64,000 bases of DNA from Axinella damicornis. Lineage: Eukaryota; Porifera; Demospongiae; Axinellida; Axinellidae. The translations under genes and the position numbers were made by a program. The stretch is from NCBI GenBank assembly GCA_963931865.1, contig OZ007509.1, positions 14,716,048-14,780,047 on the forward strand, in the 5' to 3' direction. The notes below the pieces were generated by a model. It ran no database searches. It was given only the letters and a program-made list of their open reading frames with translations, and was not told where the DNA came from. Of this stretch, positions 1-12,800 are shown piece after piece; positions within the stretch are counted from its first letter, which is position 1, and every line of letters begins with the position of its first letter.

Positions 1-55
1 AGCCACAACCTTCACTGTCACTGTAAATAATTATGATCACTTTTCCTTTCCTTAG

Positions 56-1850
56 TGGTTCCGTTGTTGATAGTGGCCGTGTCTGCAGGTGCGGGTTACA
101 ACTACTATGACATAACACAGATCGTTTAGTAAGTACTGCGTGTGCTTATCTGCATGCTTGAAATTATATATAGATGAATTGACAAGAAGGACTAGTGCTG
201 TACATAATGACTGTTGCGCATGAGCGGATTTTTCAATCTTGGCAGCCAGACTAATACCTTGTTTACATGACACAAAAATAACCGATCCGTGCCCAAGATA
301 ACCGAACCGTACCGCGCTTGAAACCGTGCCGGCGTGCGTTTACACTAGATCAAAATAACCGTGCTGAATCAATTATTGAGGGCATGATCGAACACGTGTG
401 CATCAGTATAAGTGCTTCTCTGGAGCTAGCTAGAGCCCTCTATGGCTACCTCGCGTTTGCGGAAAGTTTCTCGATCTGCTGTTACGATGTATGCGTTCCT
501 TTACAGAACACCGGCAGTCGGAGTAGAAGCCACGACGTTGTTCATTCAACGCAGAGTAAGACAACATGCTGTGCTTGTCATACTTCTTTCTCAGCTATTA
601 TTGGCTACTCTGAAAGCACCGAGGAGAGAGTGGGTTCGTCTCAGGTACTTTGTACACTCAGTAAGTGCTCACTGCGGTCATACGGTCTTCGTTAGGTTCC
701 GGTACTGGATTGAGACCGCTAGCAGAACCGTTCTAACCGTGCTGGCACGGCACGGTTAGGTGGTCCAAGAACGGTACATTATTCTAGCACGGTTCAGTAC
801 AGTTCAGTTAGCATTTACACGGCAATTTAATAACTGTGCCGAACCGTACTAAACCGTGCCAGCACAGTTGTTTTGTGTCGTGTAAACGGGGTATTAGAGA
901 TTTGCATGGCTATTAAACTTTGTCTTGAAAACATTTGTCCTCTATTATAATCTCTCCACGTATTGTGCAGTTGCCGTGCTGAGAAGTATCCCTTCTGGTT
1001 TGGTCTGGTGCTGCCCTTTGTGGTCATTTACATATTCAACTGGGTGATATTCTTCTTGATCATGAGATCCGTCTTCAAGCTGAACAAGCAAAGTGTCGAC
1101 GTCAACAAACAGGAGGGTTTGAAGAAAGTTTTGATTGCCATTGGACTTGCTACAGTGCTGGGACTTGGATGGGGCTTTGGACTGCTGGCAACCAGTTCCG
1201 ACCTCAGAGGACTCACTCTTGCCTTCCAGATCATATTCAGCATCTTTGTTGGCTGCCAGGGGCTGTTACTATTCGTTCTGCATGGACTACGATCAGTTGA
1301 GGCCAGGAAAGAGTGGAAGCTGTGGCTCTCCACAGTTTCAAACAAATCCGTGCAGCTGTACACCGATGCTAGATCAAGTTCTATGATGACACTCCCTAGA
1401 GCAAGGCGAAGCTCAAACCCCACGTCCCCCTTAAGCTCAGTGTACGAGATTTCAGATATTTCGAAAGGAAGCACACTCCCACGGGCCAGAAAGGTTTCTG
1501 AGGATCAGATGGAAGTGTCAGTCAAAGAGAAGCAAACTCTTGAAGCCAATGAGCCTATTCATAAGCAAAATTTAGGTATTCAAAGCCCGACTCGTGGTAA
1601 GCATGCACAGGAAGGAAATGAGATTCCCCCTGCTGTCATGACGACTGTATGTGAATCCTTGGCTGAAGACCAAATCGATAGTGCTGGAGACCAGCAGCAA
1701 AATGGAATCACTGGGAGGAGTGACAAATGCGACCTTGCCAACACAAGTGAAAGCCCCCCACCTGCTCAATGGGAAAGGGACATCAAGGAACAACACGGCT
1801 ATCCCATCTTGCCAAAGAGCCCTGACCATACGAATACAAATGCTGAATAG
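56..1850 (+). CDS. Gene A: adhesion GPCR, 3' end only (TM4-TM7 and cytoplasmic tail)
   Basis: Two exons, 56-128 and 971-1850, are supported by AG/GT borders, by phase (73 nt, then 880 nt ending in TAG) and by near-identity to the last exons of the two paralogues downstream. The first exon encodes the TM4 segment ([20 protein letters not shown]). The second encodes TM5 ([11 protein letters not shown] onward), TM6 ([16 protein letters not shown]) and TM7 ([19 protein letters not shown]), then a Ser/Pro-rich tail of about 180 residues. The rest of the gene lies left of the window. The tail is closer to gene B's than to gene C's: both A and B carry EKQTLEANEPIHKQNLGIQS. The protein would be a plasma-membrane class B2 receptor signalling through its cytoplasmic loops and tail; its ligand is unknown. 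The family call comes from the complete paralogues. Confidence 0.85.
254..894. mobile_element. 641-bp MITE in gene A intron
   Basis: The left end ATACCTTGTTTACATGACAC and the reverse complement of the right end (ATACCCCGTTTACACGACAC) form terminal inverted repeats of about 24 bp, flanked by TA on both sides (252-253 and 895-896). The interior is full of AACCGTGC/GCACGGTT palindromes. The matching intron of gene B reads straight through this site, so gene B serves as an empty-site control. Open frames inside it (318-759) have no recognisable protein and are treated as chance. Confidence 0.75.
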
Positions 1851-2739
1851 CTAATGTTAACTCAATGCACATGACCGACTGTTTAATTGTTGGTAGTTTA
1901 TTGTTATACTTTATAGTGATTTGAATAGCTAGACTGGAACCATTTTGACGCTCCTCCCTACCTATACATTTTGTGCTTGGTGACTGAGCCACCTTTATCC
2001 GCCGCTTGCCTACCCTATAAAATGGGTTTTTTTGGCTGTTGCTGTTTTACCGAACTGTTTTAATGCCATGACCCCTACCTTGCTTCCTTAGAAAATCCTG
2101 ACTTTTTCTGCTATCACTACATCTCCATATATTTTACCTAATTTTTGTAGCTTGCATTCTGCATTCCGACTGTACACAATTTTGAGTTCAAAGTTCAAAG
2201 TTGCTCTGTGGTGGGTCTGGGAACCAGACAAAGCAGATGAAGCCATTAGTTATTGAGTGGGCGGTTTCAACCTCCTGTGAGGGAGTCCAACAATTTTGAA
2301 CCTACTAGCCCGTATGAAGAAAGAGGAAGAAAACCGATTTTGGCGGTTTGGCGACTTTCTGGCGCGGTACTTACGCCGCCGTGATGCTTATTCACGACGC
2401 TGGGAGTCAGACTAGCGCTTCTTGGCCAGGAAAACGTTTGAAGATGCATAATGGTAAGTTGTCATAAAGGCTCACACGACATCCAATCCTCCAAGTCTAA
2501 AAGATAAGGCATTGCCTCCAACTTGAATTCTCTAATGGACTATACATCTAGGAATTGTTTCTGACGCGGTCTGGATAATGAATGTGCCCCGACTTTTGTG
2601 TGGCAACTGTTGAACAGAACCCTCACCCTATATAATTTACCTCATGTCTCAAATGGATGCCGACTAGCATTGGAGTAGGGTAGATTCTCCTGGAGACATG
2701 ACTGCATTCTCCATGCATGGCCTGCAGTATAGCAGGCAT

Positions 2740-2786
2740 TAGCCTCGTTCCCAGGCCAGAGACGGCAGGCCTGGGAATGAGGCTAA
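2740..2786. mobile_element. Hairpin MITE (TAGCCTCGTTCCCA family)
   Basis: A short palindrome opens with TAGCCTCGTTCCCAGGCC and closes with its near reverse complement. It is flanked by the identical 9-bp direct repeat AGCAGGCAT on both sides, a clear target-site duplication. Confidence 0.8.
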
Positions 2787-3437
2787 GCAGGCATAGGAAG
2801 CAGCCCGTCATACTTCCCCTTGGCACGGATCTGCCGGGAAAACCAGCCTGTGAAAAACACTAACCTTCCACAGTTCCCAACATTAACCTCTGTTATACTT
2901 CTGAATATAGTAATGCTGACAGATTCATAATTGCAAGTAGCCAGCCAGTTGGACTTACAGTGCAAATGTAGCTACTCCGTCTCTAACATTGTTGCAGCAG
3001 CAACCTACATGTATTTAGTTAGCGCTGGGAAGGTCTCAAGCATCACAAATATTATTGCACCCTAGCTATCATTGGGCCACTAGCTATACCCCACCAGATG
3101 ACACTCACGACGCACCAAGGAACTCCACTTTCCAGAGCAGCATTCTAAATGGTTTCTCACCTAGCTAGGCAAGATAAATCATACTAGCTACATCTTCACC
3201 TGCAGAAAACTCCCAACTTGGACTTCACTTCAGACCTAGCTCCACTATAGTAGCTGCTCCTTTTCATTAGCAGTTAGTTACTTTATTACTTCGTGTAGCT
3301 ATAGCTAGCTAGCTACAGCCAATACTCATTGTACATCTTGTACACTTGAGGCCCCATTTGTATTCCGACATGTACTTGTACAATTTCACCCCCAACACCC
3401 ACGGTCACTTAGCCACTGAGGTCAAAGGTGACGTACG

Positions 3438-3450
3438 TAAATATATAATG
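3438..3450 (+). promoter_or_regulatory. Possible TATA-like element of gene B
   Basis: AAATATATAATGC lies about 85-95 bp upstream of the start codon at 3533. This is a motif match only; no transcription start can be seen. Confidence 0.25.
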
Positions 3451-3532
3451 CTTCAACGCCGACGTGACGAATAAGTCGACGACATCCAGTAGCCTTGACT
3501 GCGCGACAGATTGCTCTGCGACTGCTGTCAGT

Positions 3533-6500
3533 ATGGATGTTTTCAACTGTGCGTACCTGAGGGCTCTATTGCTCTTACTGGTGTGCAGTCACGAGATTGC
3601 AAACGGGAAGGCGTTTCACCCAGTATTGAAATGCAACTCGTACGCCGATGCGGTGGACCGAGGACGGGAGAAGTCTTCTCGTGTTTCGGAATCTCCATTT
3701 CTCTTGCAAGTCACTCGGACTGAAGTCGAAGAGTATACATATGTCAACGGAAATGGGTTGCAGTACAAAGGTTGGTTCAATATTATTCGATTGCAGTGCC
3801 AGCTTGGCAATGGAATTATTAATTGACAGTCATTAGTGAGTTCGGCGCCCAGTATTTAAACCGTAACTGTAGTGTCTTAAAAACTAATAATATTGAATCA
3901 CCGAAGGTAGTTAACTGAATCCTCTACCCAAGGTTATAACTGCTAATACTCTGACCGTTGTGCTAAAGCACTATTTGAGAAATGTTAATGAAGCAAGTAC
4001 ACGGCATCAATCAATCTTCCTTAGAAGCCTCGGGTACTTTGAATGGCAGTCTGACCTCCCAAGTTGTGCTGTAACTATGGGGAGATCCGTTTCCTGATGA
4101 AGTGTAGCTTTAATAGTTTTAATTAATTAAGTGTATAGTTTTAATATACCTTAATAAAAATTAGCTGCAGTAACACTAACTCTAAGCACTCATGGGTTGT
4201 TTTAAGTTCACATAATGCTCATTGGGGCTACCTCATTCATTGAAATCAGAAGCTTCTTTTGCTATCTAGCTACATGTATCCAGTGCAGAAACTTCATTAT
4301 CTCTTAGTAGAAGATGGCTCCCAAAAAATTCATCACCATGCAAGTACATGTAGCTAACTGACACACATGTAGAGACACTGCTGGGGGCGAGTCCATTGCT
4401 AAAAGTGGTTTGACCAAATTCCGACCAGCCCGACTGCTTGATACGGGCCTGAAAGTGTGCAGTGTAGCTACAAGAAGCAGAACCTTTCAATCAAATTTGC
4501 ACAGCACAACACTACAGACAAGCTGAATTAGCCATAGATAGGCTCAACATGTGCACTAACAACACACTAGCTAGAAAATTACAGTGATCATGCACTGAAC
4601 ATCTGTGAGGAGATGTCACTCTGTATACGGATACCACTCTGTATGACCCTTCTACTGATAGATCATGTAAGAGGGGTGTATTGGCCCTTCCTCTGTTGCA
4701 AGTAGCTACTCAACTATTCAAACCACAACATCTAAAAGTACTCAACACAACTGCCTCTTCACCCTGTGTATACATACAGTTAGAATAAGTAGTTGGTACA
4801 CTATAGCTTGTGTACCAACTATGTTTAGTGAGAAGTGAGCACCTAAAACTGTGCTTTCAAATTCACATATTGGATGTTCATGAATATATATTATAGAAGC
4901 CAAATCTCCGTTCAATAATTGAAATGTTAGAACACTACAGGCTAGCTAGCTATATGCCCTAACAGCACAGTACAATCACTGATATCACATAGAGGGTATC
5001 CCTGCACAGACGTCGTTTCTTTAGTCAGCCTGCATTTTACACACCCATTATAAGCACAGGGAGTTATCCATGACTCTATCAGATAGCACTGGATGAGGAT
5101 TAATTTTACAGCCAATTGATTACTGCAATTTCCGTCTAGCTATATAGGGTGCTGTTAGTGCACATGAGCCTATGGGCTATGGCTAATTCAGCTAGCCTGT
5201 CGTGTTGTGCTATTAATTAACAGTAGCGCTGCAAATCGTTGTAAGGCATCCGGAGTAACTCATCCCTACTGTATCAAGTAAACAAGGAACTAGCACTTAT
5301 ATAGGATTGCACATTGTGCTTTTATGTATATCCACAAACATCCAATACACGAATTTGAAACGACAGTTCTAGGTGCATGCTCATGTTTATAGTGTATAGT
5401 AATATACATGCAATGTGCAGACTAGCGTACTAACTACTTATTCTATTAAGACAAAATAAAAGTACACGGTAAGATCAAGAGGCAGTAGCCTCGTTCCCAA
5501 GCCTTCTCACCCCAGCGTTTGTCGCTTGCAGTACTGCAAGCGACAAACGCTGGGGTGAGAAGGCCTGGGAACGAGGCTAAAGAGGCAGTATACGTTAGAG
5601 GTTAAAAGGTATAGTGGTTGGAGTAGTTCATGTTAAGCATTTTACATTAAACCAACAGAGGAAGGTCCAATACGTCCCTCTTACATGATCTACATGTAGA
5701 TGGAGTGGTGTCCGCTTATAGATGTACAGGGCTACATCTGTGATGGGACACCACTAGAACTGCACTCAAACTGACGACCCATTTACTGATATTCAGATCA
5801 TGTAAGAGGGACGTATTGGCCATCCCTCTGTTGATTCAATGCACTTACTCTACACGGACTACTCAAACCACTACCTTTAACCTCTAAAGTACTCAAAACC
5901 ACCGCCTCGTAACCCTGATGTGTGTACTTTATCTTAAGCTTTTTATTTTGCCTTGATAGAATAAGCAGTTGGTACACATATTTGCAATACACACTACAAA
6001 CATGAGCACCTAAAAGTTTAGGGATACATCACCCCAGACACATTGCAAGGATTTGCAATGCTATTATTGTCTATTCAGCTGAAATGTGTGCATGTGATCT
6101 AGCTGGAGACTGGTGAGCTCCACTGTAGTCTTTTGCCGTTATGGGCACATAGCTAGACATAATTCATAAGTACAATTGCAAGTTAGTCACAATGACCATG
6201 TAGCTACTTTAATTCAGTTGTACTACATGTTCCTTACTCTATTCTAGCACCTTAGCTACGTTTATTTTTGAATGAGAAATTTGCTCCCTGTTTTCCTTTT
6301 TGTACGTACATAGTCTCCTTTGTGTAACTGCTACGTATACATGTATGTTACTATAGCTGGTTTACTTACAGGTATTCTGTTACTTGTTTTCAGCTGTAAT
6401 GATTACTGGAATGATTATCCACTGATAAAGACACCTCATAGGAAGTGGCAGCATAAGCTAAAGTAAATTAGATTTTTGAACTCATGTGCAAGACACTGTC

Positions 6501-9500
6501 ACAGGCGTAAAAACAATTTGTTTCTGCTTGAAGGGTTTCTTCCTGTAATGCTATGCACCATTTCATGAGCAACTTCACATCACTGATCGGATGTATGGAC
6601 TCATTCCCAGGCATAATCTGATGTGCATTGGTCGTGCATTGGTCGTGCATTATTATACCTTTGTTCCATTGTTTGAGAATCGATGGCAGTAGCTAGATAT
6701 AGATGGGAAAGCATGCAGATAACAGTGTCAGTAGACATACATTGAAGCTGAGTCATGTACACAGCGAGAAAACAAAAAAACAATTGTGGTAATACAGTGC
6801 CAGGTTCAGTGGTATGGGAATACACAAGTACATTACAGCTAGCCTTTAGCTTTAGACCAGCAGATGAATGTGATATTGTGGTAGGAATGGTGGCATGTCC
6901 CTACACAACACAGTTGTTTTAACTGCAAGTGTACCGGCAGTGCATGGCACATCTGGGCATGCACCTCATCTCGCTTGGCACCATTATCATACCCATGGCT
7001 CAAGGGACATTAAATTTTACTCTACCTTTCTTTATGTTATTGTTACCTACTGCTTGTTTGTTTGCTGTCCTATAAAGTTTACACACTAGACTAGCTTGAT
7101 GAAGTTAATTGTGTACCCCTCAATTTTATTTGTAATTGCAAATGTAGCTAGCTAAATGCAGAAACTTTGAAAAATAAACCAGCCAAGGGTAGCTAAAACA
7201 TCAGCAGGCAGTGGAACTCCTTTTGGTACTTCGCTAGATCTTGGTCTTACAATAATTATTGTATACCTACTTTCACTCCCAGCCCTCGCTCCAAATGCCA
7301 CCATGTTGCTCTTGAAGAATATACGAACTTGAGCACAGCCAAAGGACGCCTCCCCCATCTAATAATACCGTAGGGTTGAAATATTCTTTGAACTTGATAT
7401 TTGTACGAAATTTGGTGACTTTCATGTGGATAATGTGTGTTCCATTTTGCAGTTGAGCTGTATGCCACCAAACAAGGCCAGAAATTCCAAGGGTTTCTTA
7501 TCCAGGCACATCATCCACCCAACATCAAGATGTCAAACTCCATGAAAGGAACGGGATTCTTTACTAGCCCCAGCAGTGAATGGGAGCCAGTAACATGCCA
7601 GACAACCAACGTAAGATATATAGTTACATACCGTGGACTTGTTGGTTGTAGTTATCATAGAGTCGGTAGACTCTATATGTAGAGATACAACGGACACGCA
7701 ATTGAAGCTAATACAAAAAAAATCTTCCCAAATCTCTCCAAATCTCAAAACGGGCGGCAAATAAGCCTTGTAATGTATATTAAAGTATAGGGCATGTAAC
7801 TGTATGTATAGAGAGCAATATGAGGGTACTTGTGAAAGTGAAATGCAGGACTTGAGAATGGAATGTAAGTTCAGCACACTGAGTTTGAAGGCTGTGTTCT
7901 TGCTAAGTAACCTCCGCCTAAAGAGTTTTATATAGCTGAAGGTGGTCAAGTGGGCATGTGTGGTTGTGGCCACACCAAGTTGGTTCCCAGGGTGCAGGGC
8001 TAGTGATTGGGTCACCTAAAGAGGATACACTTTCAAGTGGTAGTAGTGTACTTGGTGAGTGATCTTATACCGTATTTTCATGGCATGGATTGAAATGCTT
8101 GATAAGGTCGTCAGAATGAATTTTCGTGGTTCTAATTTTCGTGGGGCCTGGGATAGCATGGTCCTCGTTTTTTGATGTACATGGTTATTGAGGCCGAAGC
8201 TTCAACGACATTGCGCTTCAGCAGTGGGAGAGGCCACTTTGTCAGTATAAGATGTGGGAGGCCAGTGTTGGAGAAGAACTAATAATTATGCTAATGCGAC
8301 GGAATGGCAACTGTGCTGATCTATTTGCTGTGGCAAGCGTCACTGGCCTCGTTTTTTCATTGTTCGTTAACTAGCTATGGCAATGCACAGCTGGTGATAG
8401 AGGACCCTGTAGATTGAGGGCGGGACATAGGTAGCGATGAAGAGCCATACTTGAATGACAGCACCTATAATTATGTGCTATATATGGGTTGAAAATTTCA
8501 TGGGTGGAAAATTCCATGAGTTGTTGGTGAGTCATGAAAATTGGCACCCCACGAAAATAACCCGCTATACGGTATCAAGGGCGCATCGACCCTAACGGGA
8601 ACAGGACATGCAGCTCTCACGCGTATTGACTCTGAAAACGGCTGAAATGGATATACTATCATTAGACATTGGCATGTAACCGTATATGTGAATTATCCGA
8701 TTATGCGGAATACGGAATATCGCAGAGCAGGCCAGAGAGCTAGATCGAGCGCGTAGAGTGGATGAATGGACGCCATCCAAGTTTTGACGACTGCAAACAA
8801 CGTGCCTGTCCGTCCTACATGCGGCAGCCATTGTACGCAGGTGCCGTAAGCTTCGCTCAGGACTGTCATCACTGAATGACACGGGTCGTTGGCAAAACTG
8901 AGGCAAGGAGAAGGCAGTTCTAGTCTGATTCCGAGACTAGAACTGTGGCTGTGAGTGTGACTACCGCGGTTTAGCGTGCCAGAGCTAGCTGCACGCGCCG
9001 CGGATCTGAAATAAACAATGTAGCACGTGATTTCTCCCGGCTCAATACGCCCTTGACGGTATATTAGCATCCAAATAACAACACGAAAGTGCAGCTCATA
9101 CACATAGACAGTACTAATGCACCTGAACAAAGGAACACAAGGCTATCTGCAGTAGTAGGCAGCGAGCACTAAGTACGGTAGAGATAAAAGCGAGTGGATT
9201 CTTGCTTTCACAGGATTGAATGGAGTAGCTATATAGATTTGAAACTGTTATCATCTTGCATTCAGTAGCCATTGTGTTTGCATTACATAATCAAATTATT
9301 CAACCCCAATGTCTCTATCCAGGACTCAGCCATCAGCACTACATCCACCTTGAGGGAGTATATTCACCTCACTTGGGAGACTCCAAGTAGTGGTATCCCT
9401 ACCATATTCTGGTATATTACTCTCATACATAATGCTGCATGTATTCTTATTCCTGCAGGTTTTGTCCAAGCTATAGCTTTCATACCGCAAAAACAGGGTC

Positions 9501-9879
9501 TAGAATGTGCAAATATTGCTAGCAAGGCATGACTTTCTATGGAGCAGCATGAAAGCGTATCCCCATTTCAACTGACAACTCCAATGACATTCATTTTACC
9601 ATACATATGTCCCCACTTATCTGACAACCATAAGCATCAAATTAGCTAGCTGCATGGTAATTCCAAAACAATGAAGCTCAGGTTAATGATGCTGCTGTTA
9701 TGTTGCTATGCAGGTACATTGTCCAAGATGAAAATGGCTACTTTCATAGTTTCACACAAGAGACCAATTTGGTAATGGCACTTGTGTCCATTCGTCTATT
9801 ATGTTCTCATGTTTATATTATACTGCTATGAACTTTCAGCATTTGGAAGCATTGACCAGAAGAAGCAGGATGAAAAGAT
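3533..9879 (+). CDS. Gene B exons 1-5: signal peptide and Reeler-like domain
   Basis: Exon 1 starts at the ATG followed by a hydrophobic leader (LRALLLLLVCSHEIANG). The next exons give KFQGFLIQA, a GTGFF segment and LTWETPSSGIPTIFW, which match the Reeler pattern of a GFLLQAR-like strand, a central Cys and a final W-T-A-P-like strand followed by an aromatic pair. Exon 1 in genes B and C has the same length (238 nt, phase 1). Exon 5 ends in a basic run, RRSRMKR followed by Ser, which fits a furin-type R-X-K-R site and would separate the Reeler module from the rest after secretion. The link to downstream SMB exons is inferred from phase continuity and the identical arrangement in gene C. Confidence 0.75.
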
Positions 9880-12800
9880 GTAAGTCAATGAGCTGTTGTG
9901 AATTGGATTTTAAATAGCATGCTCTAACAGATCATAATACATAATATTATGTGCTTGTTTGGCTGGGTACTTGCCTGGTGCTAGAAAATCTAGCTATAGC
10001 AATAGAATACCTCTGAAACCATTTTTCATATTTCGTGCAAGAGATAATGATAGCTGCACACGGGTGATTCACTGCTTCATGGAGTAGCTAGCTATGATGC
10101 ACTTTTTATTTACAGCTGCCAGCAATGATGATATCGGTCCTGGACTAGGCCACTGCAGAGCCATTTGGGGTCAGTCCTGTTAGCTATAGTTTCTCTGAGC
10201 TCAATAATAGATTTTGCTATACTCAATAGAGCTGTATCATAGAGTTGGTAGACTCTATATGTAGGGATACGACATACACCAGGGCCGGCGTAGCAGGGTG
10301 GGCCAGGTGGGCCATGGCCCACCCAATTCTCGGGCCAGGTAGCTAGTTGGTTGGGGGGTTTTTACCTGTCGCTCCATTGCGACATCGAGCATCGAGGCAA
10401 CATCGAGTGCTCAGTCGATCGACACTCGCACTCGTGATCGGGTCATAGCCTCGTTCCCAGGCACCTGGGAACGAAGCTAATAACTAGCTGCCGTTACATT
10501 GCAACTCCTGAACGGCTTGGGAATGAGACCACGTATAGCTACATGTAAGTACGTATTACGTTGCGCGAGCAAAATTTGAGCTAGTTCTGATCTTTTCACA
10601 TAATGCATGTATAATGTAGGGGGTTGTATACTGTACTGTTTTGCCAGCAATAAAAACAAAAACATTACAGGATGTAGGGATACCAGAACGAAAAAAAAGT
10701 GAGGAAACAAGGAATGGATGATCGAACATAACAGTGAAGCATACATCCCCCCTACAGAGATCTTTTTCCATAATACGTGTATAATGAAGAAAGATGTGTA
10801 GGAGGATTGTAAACTTCACTGTTTTGTGCGATCACTGTAAGTTTTGTGCGATCATCCAGCTCCACACCACTCTTAATCAACCAGCTCAAGAGTGGTATGA
10901 ATAACTGAGAGACAATTTGTTTCGTGCTAATACCACGGTGAGTACTTTAACAAATCTCAATATATTTTTGGCTGAAGAAAGTCAGAACAAAAATGGCTAT
11001 TTTGCTATGGTACACTTTTGTAGCTGTAGAATTGTCTTCCACGATACTCTTGGGCAACGTTTTGAGGTTATAAAATCACTCAAAGATGAAGCTGGGTGCT
11101 TATATGAGCTCATAACACCATTCGTAGTTGAGTTTTATGACTTTTGCTTATTAGCCAACCCCACAGAATTCTTTAGAGTAGCTATACATTTTCATGCCTT
11201 CAGTGCAGACCACCTTTGTACTCCTCTCACACAGCTTACGCTCCTCAAGGGCCAGACTTAGTGGGGCTAGCACACATGGAGAGCCCCCTCTGCCAATACC
11301 CATCATTCATGACCACCCACAAGCCCAGCAACTGGATCGAGTCAAAAGTGGATGTCAGCCAGAATTTTGCCCAGGATCTCCCTAAACTTGGACCGTAGCA
11401 CATCGTACACCATCAACCTGCATGTTTTCTTGAGGACCCCCTAAGGCCCTCAGTGGGGTCTATGAATCTCATTAAGATCAAAAATGCCGTGGGGGCTGTG
11501 CCCCCTAACCTCCCCTCCCCCCCCCCCCCCCCCCCCCCTCCCCCCCCCCCCCCCCCCCACAAACCAAAGGGTTAAAGTATTATTACGTGTCTGTGGTATC
11601 CCTGCATATAGAGTCTACCAACTCTATGATGCTATCTTCCCTACCTTGTTTCCTTGCCCTTTTTTGCCGTTCCACTACATTTCTATGATATTTTTTGTAT
11701 TCCACATGTTCTTTATCATGCTTGAGCTTAGCCTGTGCAAATCAAGAAAATAGCATTGCAAGTGAAACCATAGTTTTTGAGTGGGTGGTTTCAAGTGCCT
11801 CTTGCACTTCAAAGTTGTGAAAAAGCGGTGCATGGGGTTTGTAGCTACACTGGTTCAGTACTTTTGCAATGCTTTTTCGTGACATTGATGGGAGTCTTAA
11901 TTCTTGGTCAGGAAAATACTCAAAGATGAATGGTATGTCATCATAAAGGCTTACATGTTGCCCATTTTTGAGACTGAGTATTATCTATAGTGCGCGTCCG
12001 CTCTATCCCTACATATAGCTAGAGTCTACTGATTCCATCCATTTTGCTTTGGGTCTGCAAGGTCGGGCCTACCCAGGCATCGCATGCCCAGGCATCTCTG
12101 CATAATCTCAGTCACGGTTTTCCTAAACATGCTCAAGCTCCATGCGTGGAACGAACCTGGAAGACTTGTCAAGGGCCTATAGGGGTAGAACAAAACATTC
12201 CACCAGCCAAAACACTTCGTGTACTTTGTACCAAAAGGCAGAGATGACTCGCCCGAGTCTTGTGACCAATCAAGTGAGTGGCCACAGTCTGGACTGGATT
12301 ATACTTACTTAGCTCTACCACACTAGCTGGTTCATAGCCACTGGCGGATCCAGGGGTACTTCGTTGAGTTCGGTCGAACTACCCAGAATTATACCCACAA
12401 AATATCGTACACTACGTATCGACCAGTGGCGGATCTAAGGGTGCGAGCGAACCCCCCTTTTGACCCTTGTTAACATAAACTACTTGCATTATTGGGGCGA
12501 GCCTGAGCGAGCCCCACATAGACGTGTAAAACGGAATCCGTGTCTGTATGTCTGTATGTATCGTACGTATACCGTAAATAAACGATTCTGCAAATAACCG
12601 AAAGTCCCTTGCGTCATGATAATTCACACGTGCTCAGCGCTCGATCGTTGCAACGTACTGTTCTGAGACTCAGAGAGGCACGAATTCGTGAACGGTGTAT
12701 TTCTTGGATGGCTACATGTACAACAGGGACGGAGACCACCGTCACGAATCTACCTCTTCAATGGATACAGCGATGCGCGCTACCCGGCGTACAGCAACAA

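Larger units (their letters stand above)
1851..3532. other. Intergenic A-B spacer
   Basis: No coding exon was recognised. It holds the gene A 3' flank, one 47-bp hairpin MITE at 2740-2786 and, near the right end, an AT-rich TATA-like stretch about 90 bp upstream of the gene B start codon. The gene A 3' flank up to about 2020 resembles the gene B 3' flank up to 24347, which marks the edge of the tandem duplication. Confidence 0.6.
3771..7452. other. Gene B intron 1
   Basis: No exon was recognised. It carries a palindromic element at about 5428-5972 with a hairpin MITE nested in one arm, and a separate single-arm copy of the same palindrome at about 4660-4805. The rest is AT-rich DNA with many AGCTAGCTA and ACATGTA runs. 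Confidence 0.6.
10236..11630. repeat. Inverted pair of 35-bp repeats (possible 1.4-kb element)
   Basis: ATCATAGAGTTGGTAGACTC at 10236 and its near-perfect reverse complement ending at 11630 bracket 1.4 kb. Further copies occur at 7652 and, inverted, near 12005. They could be the ends of one element or two independent solo copies in opposite orientation. Confidence 0.5.

Noticed and set aside
318..759. Two overlapping frames in the gene A intron
   Set aside because: They lie inside a MITE with terminal inverted repeats and have no recognisable protein features.
8592..9130. Minus-strand frames of 104 and 145 codons in gene B intron 2
   Set aside because: They overlap each other, coincide with an inverted repeat and have no recognisable domain or exon borders.
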